Positions 44,195 to 53,147 of a stretch of 64,000 nucleotides of DNA are shown piece by piece. Source of the stretch: Bacteroides sp. GM023 (GTDB lineage Bacteria; Bacteroidota; Bacteroidia; Bacteroidales; Bacteroidaceae); the NCBI RefSeq assembly GCF_014750685.1, contig NZ_JAAXGE010000008.1:62001-126000 (forward strand). The letters are read 5' to 3'. The notes beneath the pieces were generated by a model. That model had not been told where the DNA came from, ran no database searches, and saw only the letters and a program-made list of their open reading frames with translations. The position numbers were made by a program, and so were the translations under genes. Each line of letters begins with the position of its first letter. The stretch's first letter is position 1.

Positions 44195-44812
44195 ATGCCA
44201 GGATTATTAGGAAAAAAAATCGGAATGACATCCGTTTTCAGTGCCGATGGTAAGAATGTACCATGCACTGTTATCGAAGCAGGTCCTTGTGTTGTTACTC
44301 AGGTTAAAACTGTAGAGAAAGATGGCTATGCAGCTGTTCAGTTGGGTTTCCAGGACAAAAAGGAAAAACATACAACTAAACCGTTGATGGGTCACTTCAA
44401 AAGAGCTGGAGTAGCACCAAAGAGACACTTGGCTGAGTTCAAAGAATTTGAAACAGAATTGAATCTGGGTGATACCATTACTGTAGAGTTATTCAACGAT
44501 GCTAACTTTGTTGACGTTGTTGGTACTTCTAAAGGTAAAGGTTTCCAGGGTGTAGTAAAAAGACATGGTTTTGGTGGTGTAGGTCAGGCTACTCACGGTC
44601 AGCACAACCGCGCTCGTAAACCGGGTTCTATTGGAGCTTGTTCTTACCCTGCAAAAGTATTCAAAGGAATGCGCATGGGTGGACAACTTGGTGGTGACAG
44701 AGTCACTGTACAAAACTTGCAGGTATTAAAAGTAATCGCGGATCATAACCTTCTTTTGATCAAAGGTTCTATCCCGGGTTGCAAAGGTTCAATCGTATTA
44801 ATTGAGAAATAA
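44195..44812 (+). CDS. rplC: 50S ribosomal protein uL3
   Basis: A 205-residue protein with the conserved FGGVGQATHGQHNRARKPGS segment near the peptidyl-transferase centre. Its stop codon shares one base with the rplD start (TAATG), which suggests coupled translation. Confidence 0.98.
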   Translation: MPGLLGKKIGMTSVFSADGKNVPCTVIEAGPCVVTQVKTVEKDGYAAVQLGFQDKKEKHTTKPLMGHFKRAGVAPKRHLAEFKEFETELNLGDTITVELFNDANFVDVVGTSKGKGFQGVVKRHGFGGVGQATHGQHNRARKPGSIGACSYPAKVFKGMRMGGQLGGDRVTVQNLQVLKVIADHNLLLIKGSIPGCKGSIVLIEK

Positions 44813-45438
44813 TGGAAGTTAACGTATATAACATTAAAGGTGAAGACACTGGGAGAAAGGTTACGTTAAACGAATCTATCTTCGGAATTGAGCCCAACGA
44901 CCACGCTATCTATTTGGATGTAAAGCAATTTATGGCCAACCAGCGTCAGGGTACTCATAAGTCAAAAGAAAGAAGTGAAATCAGTGGTTCTACTCGTAAG
45001 ATCGGTCGTCAGAAAGGTGGCGGTGGAGCACGTCGTGGTGATATGAACTCACCGGTTCTCGTTGGTGGTGCACGTGTTTTCGGCCCGAAACCAAGAGACT
45101 ACTTCTTCAAGTTGAATAAAAAAGTTAAGACATTGGCTCGTAAGTCCGCTTTGTCTTATAAAGCTCAAAACAATGCAATCGTTGTTGTAGAAGATTTCAA
45201 TTTCGAAGCTCCGAAGACAAAGGATTTCGTTGCAATGACAAAAAATCTTAAAGTTTCCGATAAAAAGCTACTTGTAATTTTACCGGAAGCAAATAAAAAC
45301 GTATATTTGTCAGCTCGTAACATCGAGGGTGCTAATGTGCAGACTATTTCAGGATTAAATACTTACAGAGTATTGAATGCTGGAGTTGTTGTGCTTACAG
45401 AAAACTCTCTGAAGGCTATTGATAATATCTTAATTTAA
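44812..45438 (+). CDS. rplD: 50S ribosomal protein uL4
   Basis: A 208-residue protein with the exit-tunnel loop GRQKGGGGARRGDMNSPVLV. In E. coli L4 represses the S10 operon; no equivalent leader is obvious here. It overlaps rplC by one base. Confidence 0.97.
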   Translation: MEVNVYNIKGEDTGRKVTLNESIFGIEPNDHAIYLDVKQFMANQRQGTHKSKERSEISGSTRKIGRQKGGGGARRGDMNSPVLVGGARVFGPKPRDYFFKLNKKVKTLARKSALSYKAQNNAIVVVEDFNFEAPKTKDFVAMTKNLKVSDKKLLVILPEANKNVYLSARNIEGANVQTISGLNTYRVLNAGVVVLTENSLKAIDNILI

Positions 45439-45439
45439 A

Positions 45440-45446
45440 AAGGAGG
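45440..45446 (+). promoter_or_regulatory. Strong Shine-Dalgarno before rplW
   Basis: AAGGAGG lies eight bases before the rplW ATG, one of few such sites in the window. Confidence 0.7.
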
Positions 45447-45454
45447 CTTAAATA

Positions 45455-45745
45455 ATGGGAATTATTATTAAACCGTTGGTAACAGAAAAAATGACTGCAA
45501 TCACTGATAAGCTGAATCGTTTCGGCTTTGTTGTGCGTCCTGATGCTAACAAACTGGAAATTAAGAAGGAAGTTGAAGCTCTTTATAATGTTACTGTAGT
45601 TGATGTGAATACTGTAAAGTATGCTGGCAAAAATAAGAGCCGTTATACCAAAGCAGGTATCATCAATGGTCGCACGAATGCATTCAAAAAAGCAATCGTG
45701 ACATTGAAAGAAGGAGATACTATTGATTTTTATAGCAATATTTAA
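45455..45745 (+). CDS. rplW: 50S ribosomal protein uL23
   Basis: A 96-residue protein (MGIIIKPLVTEKMTAITDKL) at the tunnel exit, where it docks trigger factor and SRP. It is preceded by an unusually good Shine-Dalgarno for this organism. Confidence 0.97.
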   Translation: MGIIIKPLVTEKMTAITDKLNRFGFVVRPDANKLEIKKEVEALYNVTVVDVNTVKYAGKNKSRYTKAGIINGRTNAFKKAIVTLKEGDTIDFYSNI

Positions 45746-45750
45746 TAAAA

Positions 45751-46575
45751 ATGGCAGTACGTAAATTTAAGCCCACAACACCGGGGCAAAGACATAAAAT
45801 TATTGGTACTTTCGAGGAAATTACTGCATCAGTACCAGAAAAGTCTCTTGTATATGGTAAGAAATCATCTGGCGGTCGTAACAGCGAAGGTAAGATGACT
45901 ATGCGCTACATGGGTGGCGGTCATAGAAAGGTGATTAGAATTGTTGATTTCAAGAGAAATAAGGACGGTGTTCCGGCAGTAGTTAAGACAATTGAATACG
46001 ATCCGAATCGTTCGGCTCGTATCGCTTTGTTATTCTATGCTGATGGAGAAAAAAGATATATTATTGCTCCCAATGGATTGCAAGTTGGCACGACTCTGAT
46101 GTCAGGTGAAACAGCAGCGCCAGAGATTGGTAATGCTCTTCCTCTTCAAAACATTCCGGTGGGTACTGTGATTCACAATATCGAATTACGTCCGGGACAG
46201 GGTGCTGCTCTGGTTCGTTCGGCTGGTAACTTTGCACAGTTGACTTCTCGTGAGGGTAAGTATTGTGTAATCAAATTGCCTTCAGGTGAAGTAAGACAGA
46301 TTCTTAGCACATGTAAAGCTACTATCGGTAGTGTAGGTAACTCTGATCATGGATTGGAAAGTTCTGGTAAAGCTGGACGTTCTCGTTGGCAAGGACGTCG
46401 TCCTCGTAACCGTGGTGTTGTTATGAACCCGGTTGATCACCCGATGGGTGGTGGTGAAGGACGTGCTTCAGGAGGTCATCCAAGATCACGTAAGGGATTG
46501 TACGCTAAGGGACTTAAGACTAGAGCTCCTAAGAAACAATCATCTAAGTACATTATTGAGAGAAGAAAAAAGTAA
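45751..46575 (+). CDS. rplB: 50S ribosomal protein uL2
   Basis: A 274-residue 23S rRNA-binding protein with the conserved NPVDHPMGGGEGRASGGHPR loop near the peptidyl-transferase centre. It begins five bases after rplW. Confidence 0.98.
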   Translation: MAVRKFKPTTPGQRHKIIGTFEEITASVPEKSLVYGKKSSGGRNSEGKMTMRYMGGGHRKVIRIVDFKRNKDGVPAVVKTIEYDPNRSARIALLFYADGEKRYIIAPNGLQVGTTLMSGETAAPEIGNALPLQNIPVGTVIHNIELRPGQGAALVRSAGNFAQLTSREGKYCVIKLPSGEVRQILSTCKATIGSVGNSDHGLESSGKAGRSRWQGRRPRNRGVVMNPVDHPMGGGEGRASGGHPRSRKGLYAKGLKTRAPKKQSSKYIIERRKK

Positions 46576-46595
46576 TCTGATTAATTGAGTAAACT

Positions 46596-46865
46596 ATGAG
46601 TCGTTCATTAAAAAAAGGTCCATATATTAACGTAAAGCTTGAAAAGAGAATTTTTGCCATGAATGAATCTGGCAAGAAAGTCGTAGTAAAGACTTGGGCC
46701 AGAGCTTCAATGATTTCGCCTGATTTTGTAGGCCATACAGTTGCAGTTCACAATGGAAATAAATTTATTCCTGTTTATGTTACCGAGAATATGGTAGGAC
46801 ACAAGTTGGGCGAATTTGCTCCAACTCGTACATTCAGAGGACACGCTGGTAACAAGAAAAGATAA
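46596..46865 (+). CDS. rpsS: 30S ribosomal protein uS19
   Basis: An 89-residue protein starting MSRSLKKGPYINVKLEKRI. It sits in the 30S head with S13 and contacts the A-site tRNA region. Confidence 0.98.
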   Translation: MSRSLKKGPYINVKLEKRIFAMNESGKKVVVKTWARASMISPDFVGHTVAVHNGNKFIPVYVTENMVGHKLGEFAPTRTFRGHAGNKKR

Positions 46866-46901
46866 CAGGATTTATTTGAAATAATAAAGTAATAAATAAT
46901 A

Positions 46902-47312
46902 ATGGGAGCAAGAAAAAAAATATCGGCTGAAAAGAGAAAAGAAGCCCTTAAGACCATGTATTTTGCAAAATTGCAAAATGTTCCTACTTCTCCGCGTAAG
47001 ATGCGTCTGGTTGCAGACATGATCCGTGGTATGGAAGTGAACAGAGCACTTGGTGTTTTGAAATTTTCTTCAAAAGAAGCTGCTGCAAGAGTGGAAAAAT
47101 TGCTTCGCTCTGCAATTGCTAACTGGGAACAGAAAAACGAACGTAAAGCAGAAAGCGGCGAGTTGTTCGTAACACAGATTTTTGTTGATGGTGGCGCTAC
47201 ACTCAAAAGAATGAGACCGGCACCACAGGGTAGAGGTTATAGAATTCGCAAACGTTCAAATCACGTAACATTGTTCGTTGGTGCTAAAAGTAATAACGAA
47301 GATCAAAATTAA
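46902..47312 (+). CDS. rplV: 50S ribosomal protein uL22
   Basis: A 136-residue protein whose beta-hairpin lines the exit tunnel (MRPAPQGRGYRIRKRSNHVT). No macrolide-type deletion is evident. rpsC starts five bases later. Confidence 0.97.
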   Translation: MGARKKISAEKRKEALKTMYFAKLQNVPTSPRKMRLVADMIRGMEVNRALGVLKFSSKEAAARVEKLLRSAIANWEQKNERKAESGELFVTQIFVDGGATLKRMRPAPQGRGYRIRKRSNHVTLFVGAKSNNEDQN

Positions 47313-47317
47313 GGTAG

Positions 47318-48049
47318 ATGGGACAAAAAGTTAATCCAATAAGCAACCGTTTAGGAATTATCAGAGGATGGGATTCTAACTGGTATGGTGGAAATGATTA
47401 CGGTGATTCTTTGCTGGAAGATAGCAAAATCCGTAAATATCTTAATGCAAGACTTGCAAAGGCAAGTGTATCAAGAATCGTAATTGAACGTACGCTGAAG
47501 CTCGTTACTATTACTGTTTGTACTGCTCGCCCGGGTATTATTATCGGTAAAGGTGGCCAAGAAGTTGATAAGTTAAAAGAGGAGTTGAAGAAGGTTACCG
47601 ACAAAGATATTCAAATCAATATCTTTGAAGTGAAAAGACCTGAACTGGATGCTGTGATTGTTGCTAACAACATCGCTCGCCAGGTAGAAGGTAAAATTGC
47701 CTATCGCCGTGCCATCAAGATGGCTATCGCAAACACAATGCGTATGGGTGCTGAAGGTATCAAAATTCAGATTTCAGGACGTTTGAATGGAGCTGAAATG
47801 GCTCGTTCTGAAATGTATAAAGAAGGAAGAACTCCGTTGCACACTTTCAGAGCTGATATCGACTACTGTCATGCAGAAGCATTGACTAAGGTAGGTCTGT
47901 TGGGTATCAAAGTTTGGATTTGTAGAGGTGAAGTATTTGGTAAGAGAGAATTAGCTCCGAACTTTACACAAAGCAAAGAAAGTGGTCGTGGAAACAATGG
48001 TGGAAACAACGGCGGAAAGAACTTCAAAAGAAAGAAAAATAATCGCTAA
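47318..48049 (+). CDS. rpsC: 30S ribosomal protein uS3
   Basis: A 243-residue protein with the KH-domain GIIIGKGGQEVDKLKEEL motif at the mRNA entry site. The C-terminal tail is unusually rich in Gly, Asn and Lys (from about residue 223). Confidence 0.98.
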   Translation: MGQKVNPISNRLGIIRGWDSNWYGGNDYGDSLLEDSKIRKYLNARLAKASVSRIVIERTLKLVTITVCTARPGIIIGKGGQEVDKLKEELKKVTDKDIQINIFEVKRPELDAVIVANNIARQVEGKIAYRRAIKMAIANTMRMGAEGIKIQISGRLNGAEMARSEMYKEGRTPLHTFRADIDYCHAEALTKVGLLGIKVWICRGEVFGKRELAPNFTQSKESGRGNNGGNNGGKNFKRKKNNR

Positions 48050-48072
48050 ACGAATTTGAATTTTAGGAAACT

Positions 48073-48507
48073 ATGTTACAACCGAAAAAGACAAAATTCA
48101 GAAGACAACAAAAAGGCCGTCAGAAAGGTATTGCTCAGAGAGGCAATCAGCTGGCCTTTGGTTCTTTTGGCATAAAGGCTTTGGAGACTAAGTGGATTAC
48201 AGGCCGTCAGATCGAAGCTGCTCGTATTGCAGTAACAAGATATATGCAACGTCAAGGACAGATCTGGATCCGTATATTCCCGGACAAACCGATCACTAGA
48301 AAACCTGCCGATGTGCGTATGGGTAAAGGTAAAGGTGCTCCGGAAGGATTTGTGGCTCCTGTGACTCCAGGTAGAATCATTATTGAAGCTGAAGGAGTAT
48401 CTTACGAAATCGCGAAAGAAGCATTGCGCTTAGCTGCTCAAAAGCTTCCTATTACAACGAAGTTTGTCGTAAGACGTGATTATGATATTCAAAATCAAAA
48501 TGCGTAA
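48073..48507 (+). CDS. rplP: 50S ribosomal protein uL16
   Basis: A 144-residue protein (MLQPKKTKFRRQQKGRQKGI) near the A site, with the KGKGAPEGFVAPVTPGRI loop. rpmC follows after five bases. Confidence 0.98.
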   Translation: MLQPKKTKFRRQQKGRQKGIAQRGNQLAFGSFGIKALETKWITGRQIEAARIAVTRYMQRQGQIWIRIFPDKPITRKPADVRMGKGKGAPEGFVAPVTPGRIIIEAEGVSYEIAKEALRLAAQKLPITTKFVVRRDYDIQNQNA

Positions 48508-48512
48508 GTGTT

Positions 48513-48710
48513 ATGAAAATTGCAGAAATTAAAGAAATGACTACTAGTGATTTAGTAGAAAGAGTAGAGGCAGAAACAGCTAATTATGACCAAATGGTTA
48601 TCAATCATTCTATTTCTCCTTTGGAAAATCCTGCTCAAATCAAACAATTACGCAGGACTATTGCGCGTATGAAAACTGAGTTACGCCAAAGAGAACTTAA
48701 CAATAAATGA
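48513..48710 (+). CDS. rpmC: 50S ribosomal protein uL29
   Basis: A 65-residue two-helix protein at the tunnel exit next to L23 (QIKQLRRTIARMKTELRQRE). Its TGA overlaps an upstream candidate ATG of rpsQ. Confidence 0.96.
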   Translation: MKIAEIKEMTTSDLVERVEAETANYDQMVINHSISPLENPAQIKQLRRTIARMKTELRQRELNNK

Positions 48711-48718
48711 TCAGCTTG

Positions 48719-48976
48719 ATGGAAGCAAGAAATTTAAGAAAAGAAAGAACAGGGGTTGTTGTGAGCAATAAGATGGATAAGACTATCACAATTGCAGCCA
48801 AATTTAAGGAAAAACACCCTATATATGGTAAGTTCGTTAGCAAAACGAAGAAGTACCATGCTCACGATGAAAAGAATGAATGCAATATCGGTGATACTGT
48901 AAGCATCATGGAAACTCGTCCTTTGAGCAAGACTAAAAGATGGAGATTAGTAGAAATAATTGAAAGAGCTAAGTAA
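48719..48976 (+). CDS. rpsQ: 30S ribosomal protein uS17
   Basis: An 85-residue primary 16S-binding protein starting MEARNLRKERTGVVVSNKMD. An alternative ATG at 48707 overlaps the rpmC stop (ATGA) and would add four residues. I prefer 48719 for family length, but the overlapping start is possible. Confidence 0.93.
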   Translation: MEARNLRKERTGVVVSNKMDKTITIAAKFKEKHPIYGKFVSKTKKYHAHDEKNECNIGDTVSIMETRPLSKTKRWRLVEIIERAK

Positions 48977-48978
48977 TT

Positions 48979-49344
48979 ATGATACAAGTAGAATCCAGAC
49001 TTACAGTATGTGATAACAGTGGAGCTAAAGAGGCTATGTGTATCCGCGTTTTGGGTGGTACACGTCGTCGTTACGCTTCAGTGGGGGATGTCATTGTTGT
49101 TTCAGTGAAGAGTGTTATCCCTTCTAGTGATGTTAAAAAAGGTGCAGTATCAAAGGCTTTGATTGTACGTACAAAGAAAGAAATCCGTCGTCCTGATGGT
49201 TCTTATATACGTTTTGATGATAATGCTTGCGTGTTGTTGAATAATGCAGGTGAAATTAGAGGAAGTCGTATTTTCGGTCCTGTAGCAAGAGAACTTCGTG
49301 CTACTAACATGAAAGTTGTGTCACTTGCGCCTGAGGTACTTTAA
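48979..49344 (+). CDS. rplN: 50S ribosomal protein uL14
   Basis: A 121-residue beta-barrel protein at the subunit interface (MIQVESRLTVCDNSGAKEAM). It starts two bases after the rpsQ stop, so translation is likely coupled. Confidence 0.98.
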   Translation: MIQVESRLTVCDNSGAKEAMCIRVLGGTRRRYASVGDVIVVSVKSVIPSSDVKKGAVSKALIVRTKKEIRRPDGSYIRFDDNACVLLNNAGEIRGSRIFGPVARELRATNMKVVSLAPEVL

Positions 49345-49364
49345 TTTTGTAAAAGATTTAAGTA

Positions 49365-49694
49365 ATGAGTAAATTACATATTAAAAAAGGCGATACAGTT
49401 TACGTAAATGCTGGTGAAGATAAGGGCAAAACTGGTCGTGTATTGAAGGTTCTTGTTAAAGAAGGACGTGCATTTGTAGAAGGTATCAATATGGTATCTA
49501 AAAGCACAAAACCGAATGCAAAGAATCCGCAAGGTGGTATTGTGAAGCAGGAAGCTTCTATCCACATTTCAAACTTGAACCCGGTTGATCCAAAAACTGG
49601 TAAAGCAACGCGTATTGGGAGAAAAGTAAGTTCTTTGGAAGGTAAAAGAACTGTAGTGCGTTATTCTAAAAAATCAGGAGAGGAGATTAAGTAA
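49365..49694 (+). CDS. rplX: 50S ribosomal protein uL24
   Basis: A 109-residue assembly-initiator protein with an N-terminal KOW motif (HIKKGDTVYVNAGEDKGKTG). Its stop overlaps the rplE start by one base (TAATG). Confidence 0.97.
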   Translation: MSKLHIKKGDTVYVNAGEDKGKTGRVLKVLVKEGRAFVEGINMVSKSTKPNAKNPQGGIVKQEASIHISNLNPVDPKTGKATRIGRKVSSLEGKRTVVRYSKKSGEEIK

Positions 49695-50251
49695 TGAGTA
49701 ATACTGCTAGTCTTAAGAAAGAATATGCAGAGCGTATAGCACCTGCATTGAAATCACAGTTCCAGTATTCTTCTACAATGCAGATACCCGTACTTAAGAA
49801 GATTGTTATCAATCAGGGTTTAGGTATGGCTGTTGCCGATAAGAAGATTATTGAAGTTGCAATCAATGAAATGACAGCTATTACAGGTCAGAAAGCTGTA
49901 GCTACCATTTCCCGTAAAGATATCGCAAACTTTAAGTTGCGTAAAAAAATGCCGATTGGCGTTATGGTAACTTTACGTCGTGAAAGAATGTACGAATTCC
50001 TTGAAAAATTGGTTCGTGTAGCTCTTCCTCGTATCCGTGACTTCAAAGGTATCGAAAGTAAGTTTGATGGTAAAGGTAACTATACCCTTGGTATTCAGGA
50101 ACAAATCATTTTCCCTGAAATAAATATCGATAGTATTACAAGAATTCTCGGAATGAATATTACCTTTGTAACCTCTGCGGAAACAGATGAAGAAGGTTAT
50201 GCATTGCTGAAGGAATTCGGTTTACCTTTTAAAAACGCTAAAAAAGACTAA
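49694..50251 (+). CDS. rplE: 50S ribosomal protein uL5
   Basis: A 185-residue 5S rRNA-binding protein (KKIVINQGLGMAVADKKIIE) of the central protuberance. Confidence 0.98.
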   Translation: MSNTASLKKEYAERIAPALKSQFQYSSTMQIPVLKKIVINQGLGMAVADKKIIEVAINEMTAITGQKAVATISRKDIANFKLRKKMPIGVMVTLRRERMYEFLEKLVRVALPRIRDFKGIESKFDGKGNYTLGIQEQIIFPEINIDSITRILGMNITFVTSAETDEEGYALLKEFGLPFKNAKKD

Positions 50252-50256
50252 TAGAT

Positions 50257-50556
50257 ATGGCAAAGGAATCAATGAAAGCACGTGAAGTAAAACGTGCTAA
50301 ATTAGTAGCCAAATTCGCCGAAAAAAGAGCTGCTTTGAAGCAAATCGTTAGAACAGGTGATCCTGCTGACGCTTTCGAAGCTGCACAGAAGTTGCAAGAG
50401 TTGCCGAAGAATTCTAATCCGATTCGTATGCACAACCGTTGCAAACTGACTGGTCGTCCTAAAGGTTATATTCGCCAATTCGGAGTTTCAAGAATTCAAT
50501 TCCGTGAAATGGCATCTAACGGACTGATCCCAGGCGTAAAGAAAGCAAGCTGGTAA
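50257..50556 (+). CDS. rpsN: 30S ribosomal protein uS14, zinc-independent form
   Basis: A 99-residue long form with the MHNRCKLTGRPKGYIRQFGV segment. It lacks the paired CxxC zinc ligands of short S14, so it should not need zinc. Confidence 0.97.
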   Translation: MAKESMKAREVKRAKLVAKFAEKRAALKQIVRTGDPADAFEAAQKLQELPKNSNPIRMHNRCKLTGRPKGYIRQFGVSRIQFREMASNGLIPGVKKASW

Positions 50557-50607
50557 TTATTGTTTAAATATTGTCAGGGAAGTCCTGATTAATTTAATTT
50601 ATTTTAT

Positions 50608-51003
50608 ATGACTGATCCAATAGCAGATTATTTGACGAGGTTGCGGAACGCGATTGGTGCTAAGCACAGAGTTGTTGAAGTTCCCGCTTCGAACTTGAAA
50701 AAAGAAATCACTAAGATTCTTTTTGAAAAAGGCTACATTCTTAACTATAAGTTTGTAGAAGATGGTCCTCAAGGAACTATTAAGGTTGCCTTGAAGTATG
50801 ATTCTGTTAACAAAGTTAACGCAATCAAAAAATTAGAAAGAATATCTTCTCCGGGTATGCGTAAGTATACTGGTTATAAAGATATGCCGCGTGTTATTAA
50901 TGGGCTGGGTATTGCTATAATATCTACTTCCAAAGGTGTAATGACTAACAAAGAGGCTGCAGAACTGAAGATCGGTGGTGAAGTCTTGTGTTATGTATAT
51001 TAA
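50608..51003 (+). CDS. rpsH: 30S ribosomal protein uS8
   Basis: A 131-residue platform protein starting MTDPIADYLTRLRNAIGAKH. In E. coli S8 represses the spc operon at rplE; no such site can be shown here. Confidence 0.98.
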   Translation: MTDPIADYLTRLRNAIGAKHRVVEVPASNLKKEITKILFEKGYILNYKFVEDGPQGTIKVALKYDSVNKVNAIKKLERISSPGMRKYTGYKDMPRVINGLGIAIISTSKGVMTNKEAAELKIGGEVLCYVY

Positions 51004-51005
51004 TT

Positions 51006-51011
51006 AGGAGG
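51006..51011 (+). promoter_or_regulatory. Strong Shine-Dalgarno before rplF
   Basis: AGGAGG ends seven bases before the rplF ATG at 51019. Confidence 0.65.
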
Positions 51012-51018
51012 AATTAGA

Positions 51019-51588
51019 ATGTCAAGAATAGGAAAATTACCCATTAGTATTCCTGCTGGAGTGACAGTCACTCTGAAGGATGATGTGGTTACCGTAAAGG
51101 GACCCAAAGGCGAAATGAGCCAATATGTGAATCCTGCTATCAATGTTGCCATTGAAGATGGACACGTGACTTTAACAGAAAACGATAAAGAAATGCTTGA
51201 TAACCCGAAGCAGAAACATGCTTTCCACGGTTTGTATCGTTCATTGGTTCATAACATGGTTGTGGGCGTATCTGAAGGATATAAGAAAGAGTTGGAACTT
51301 GTCGGTGTAGGTTATCGTGCTTCTAACCAAGGTAACATCATTGAACTGGCGTTAGGTTATACACACAATATTTTCATTCAATTGCCTGCTGAGGTAAAGG
51401 TTGAAACTAAGTCTGAAAGAAATAAGAATCCTCTTATCATATTGGAATCGTGTGACAAACAGTTGCTTGGTCAAGTTTGCTCTAAAATACGTTCTTTCCG
51501 TAAGCCTGAACCATATAAGGGTAAAGGTATTAAGTTTGTTGGCGAAGTAATTCGTAGAAAGTCTGGTAAATCAGCCGGCGCTAAGTAA
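51019..51588 (+). CDS. rplF: 50S ribosomal protein uL6
   Basis: A 189-residue protein of two similar domains near the factor-binding site (MSRIGKLPISIPAGVTVTLK). It has one of the few good Shine-Dalgarno sites in the window. Confidence 0.98.
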   Translation: MSRIGKLPISIPAGVTVTLKDDVVTVKGPKGEMSQYVNPAINVAIEDGHVTLTENDKEMLDNPKQKHAFHGLYRSLVHNMVVGVSEGYKKELELVGVGYRASNQGNIIELALGYTHNIFIQLPAEVKVETKSERNKNPLIILESCDKQLLGQVCSKIRSFRKPEPYKGKGIKFVGEVIRRKSGKSAGAK

Positions 51589-51609
51589 ATCATATAAAAT
51601 TAGATTATT

Positions 51610-51954
51610 ATGACAACAAAAATAGAAAGACGAGTTAAGATCAAATATAGTGTACGCAATAAGATTTCAGGTACTACTGAACGTCCGCGTATGAGTGTAT
51701 TTAGAAGTAACAAGCAAATTTATGTCCAGATTATCGATGATCTTTCTGGTAAGACACTGGCTGCTGCTTCTTCTTTAGGTGTAACTGAGAAGGTTGCTAA
51801 AAAAGAACAAGCTGCTAAAGTTGGTGAGATGATTGCTAAAAAGGCTCAGGAAGCAGGTATAACTACTGTTGTTTTCGACCGTAATGGTTACTTGTATCAT
51901 GGGAGAGTAAAAGAAGTAGCTGATGCTGCTCGTAACGGTGGACTTAAATTTTAA
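51610..51954 (+). CDS. rplR: 50S ribosomal protein uL18
   Basis: A 114-residue 5S rRNA-binding protein (RPRMSVFRSNKQIYVQIIDD, ending FDRNGYLYHGRVKEVADAAR). Confidence 0.98.
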   Translation: MTTKIERRVKIKYSVRNKISGTTERPRMSVFRSNKQIYVQIIDDLSGKTLAAASSLGVTEKVAKKEQAAKVGEMIAKKAQEAGITTVVFDRNGYLYHGRVKEVADAARNGGLKF

Positions 51955-51959
51955 TCATT

Positions 51960-52478
51960 ATGGCAGGAGTTAATAATAGAGTTAAGATTACTAACGATAT
52001 AGAACTGAAAGATAGATTGGTTGCTATTAATCGTGTTACTAAAGTTACCAAAGGTGGTAGAACTTTTAGTTTCTCTGCAATCGTTGTTGTAGGTAACGAA
52101 GAAGGTATCATTGGTTGGGGACTTGGTAAAGCAGGTGAAGTAACAGCTGCTATCGCTAAAGGTGTTGAGTCAGCTAAAAAGAACCTGGTGAAAGTACCTA
52201 TTTTGAAAGGTACTGTTCCTCATGAACAATCAGCTAGATTTGGTGGTGCTGAAGTATTCATCAAACCTGCATCTCACGGAACTGGTGTTGTAGCCGGTGG
52301 TGCTATGCGTGCTGTATTGGAAAGTGTTGGTGTAACTGACGTTTTGGCAAAATCAAAGGGTTCTTCAAATCCGCATAACCTTGTTAAAGCTACAATCGAA
52401 GCTTTAAGCGAAATGCGTGATGCAAGAATGGTTGCTCAGAACAGAGGTATTAGTGTTGAAAAAGTATTTAGAGGATAA
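51960..52478 (+). CDS. rpsE: 30S ribosomal protein uS5
   Basis: A 172-residue fidelity protein with the double-stranded-RNA-binding-like N-domain (GGRTFSFSAIVVVGNEEGII) and the C-domain GVTDVLAKSKGSSNPHNLVK. Confidence 0.98.
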   Translation: MAGVNNRVKITNDIELKDRLVAINRVTKVTKGGRTFSFSAIVVVGNEEGIIGWGLGKAGEVTAAIAKGVESAKKNLVKVPILKGTVPHEQSARFGGAEVFIKPASHGTGVVAGGAMRAVLESVGVTDVLAKSKGSSNPHNLVKATIEALSEMRDARMVAQNRGISVEKVFRG

Positions 52479-52483
52479 GGAGG
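52477..52483 (+). promoter_or_regulatory. Strong Shine-Dalgarno before rpmD
   Basis: AAGGAGG overlaps the rpsE stop codon and lies four bases from the rpmD ATG. Confidence 0.7.
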
Positions 52484-52487
52484 AGAT

Positions 52488-52664
52488 ATGTCAACTATAA
52501 AGATTAAACAAGTTAAAAGTAGAATTGGTGCTCCGGCTGATCAGAAAAGAACTCTTGATGCACTGGGACTTCGTAAACTGAACCGCGTGGTTGAACACGA
52601 AAGCACTCCTTCAATTCTTGGAATGGTAGATAAGGTAAAACACTTGGTTACCATTGTTAAGTAA
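52488..52664 (+). CDS. rpmD: 50S ribosomal protein uL30
   Basis: A 58-residue protein read directly from the sequence: MSTIKIKQVKSRIGAPADQK, later LGLRKLNRVVEHESTPSILG. It lies in its usual place between rpsE and rplO. A strong Shine-Dalgarno fixes the start. Confidence 0.96.
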   Translation: MSTIKIKQVKSRIGAPADQKRTLDALGLRKLNRVVEHESTPSILGMVDKVKHLVTIVK

Positions 52665-52696
52665 TCATTTATTGAATAATAAAACGAAATTACAAT

Positions 52697-53143
52697 ATGA
52701 ACTTAAGTAATTTAAAACCTGCAGAGGGATCTACTAAGACAAGAAAAAGAATTGGACGTGGAACTGGTTCTGGCTTAGGCGGTACTTCTACAAGAGGTCA
52801 TAAGGGAGCTAAATCAAGATCTGGATACTCTAAGAAAATCGGTTTTGAAGGTGGTCAGATGCCTCTTCAACGTCGAGTTCCTAAATTTGGTTTTAAGAAT
52901 ATCAATCGTGTAGAATATAAAGCAATCAACTTGGATACTATCCAGAAACTTGCTGAAGCTAAGAGCTTGGCTAAAGTTGGTGTTAACGACTTTATCGAAG
53001 CAGGATTTATTTCTTCAAATCAGTTGGTAAAAGTATTGGGTAACGGAACTCTGACTAACAAGCTGGAAGTAGAAGCTCATGCATTCTCTAAGACTGCAAC
53101 TGCTGCTATCGAAGCTGCTGGTGGAACTGTAGTAAAACTCTGA
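52697..53143 (+). CDS. rplO: 50S ribosomal protein uL15
   Basis: A 148-residue protein with the glycine-rich N-terminus (GRGTGSGLGGTSTRGHKGAK). secY starts five bases after it. Confidence 0.98.
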   Translation: MNLSNLKPAEGSTKTRKRIGRGTGSGLGGTSTRGHKGAKSRSGYSKKIGFEGGQMPLQRRVPKFGFKNINRVEYKAINLDTIQKLAEAKSLAKVGVNDFIEAGFISSNQLVKVLGNGTLTNKLEVEAHAFSKTATAAIEAAGGTVVKL

Positions 53144-53147
53144 TTCA

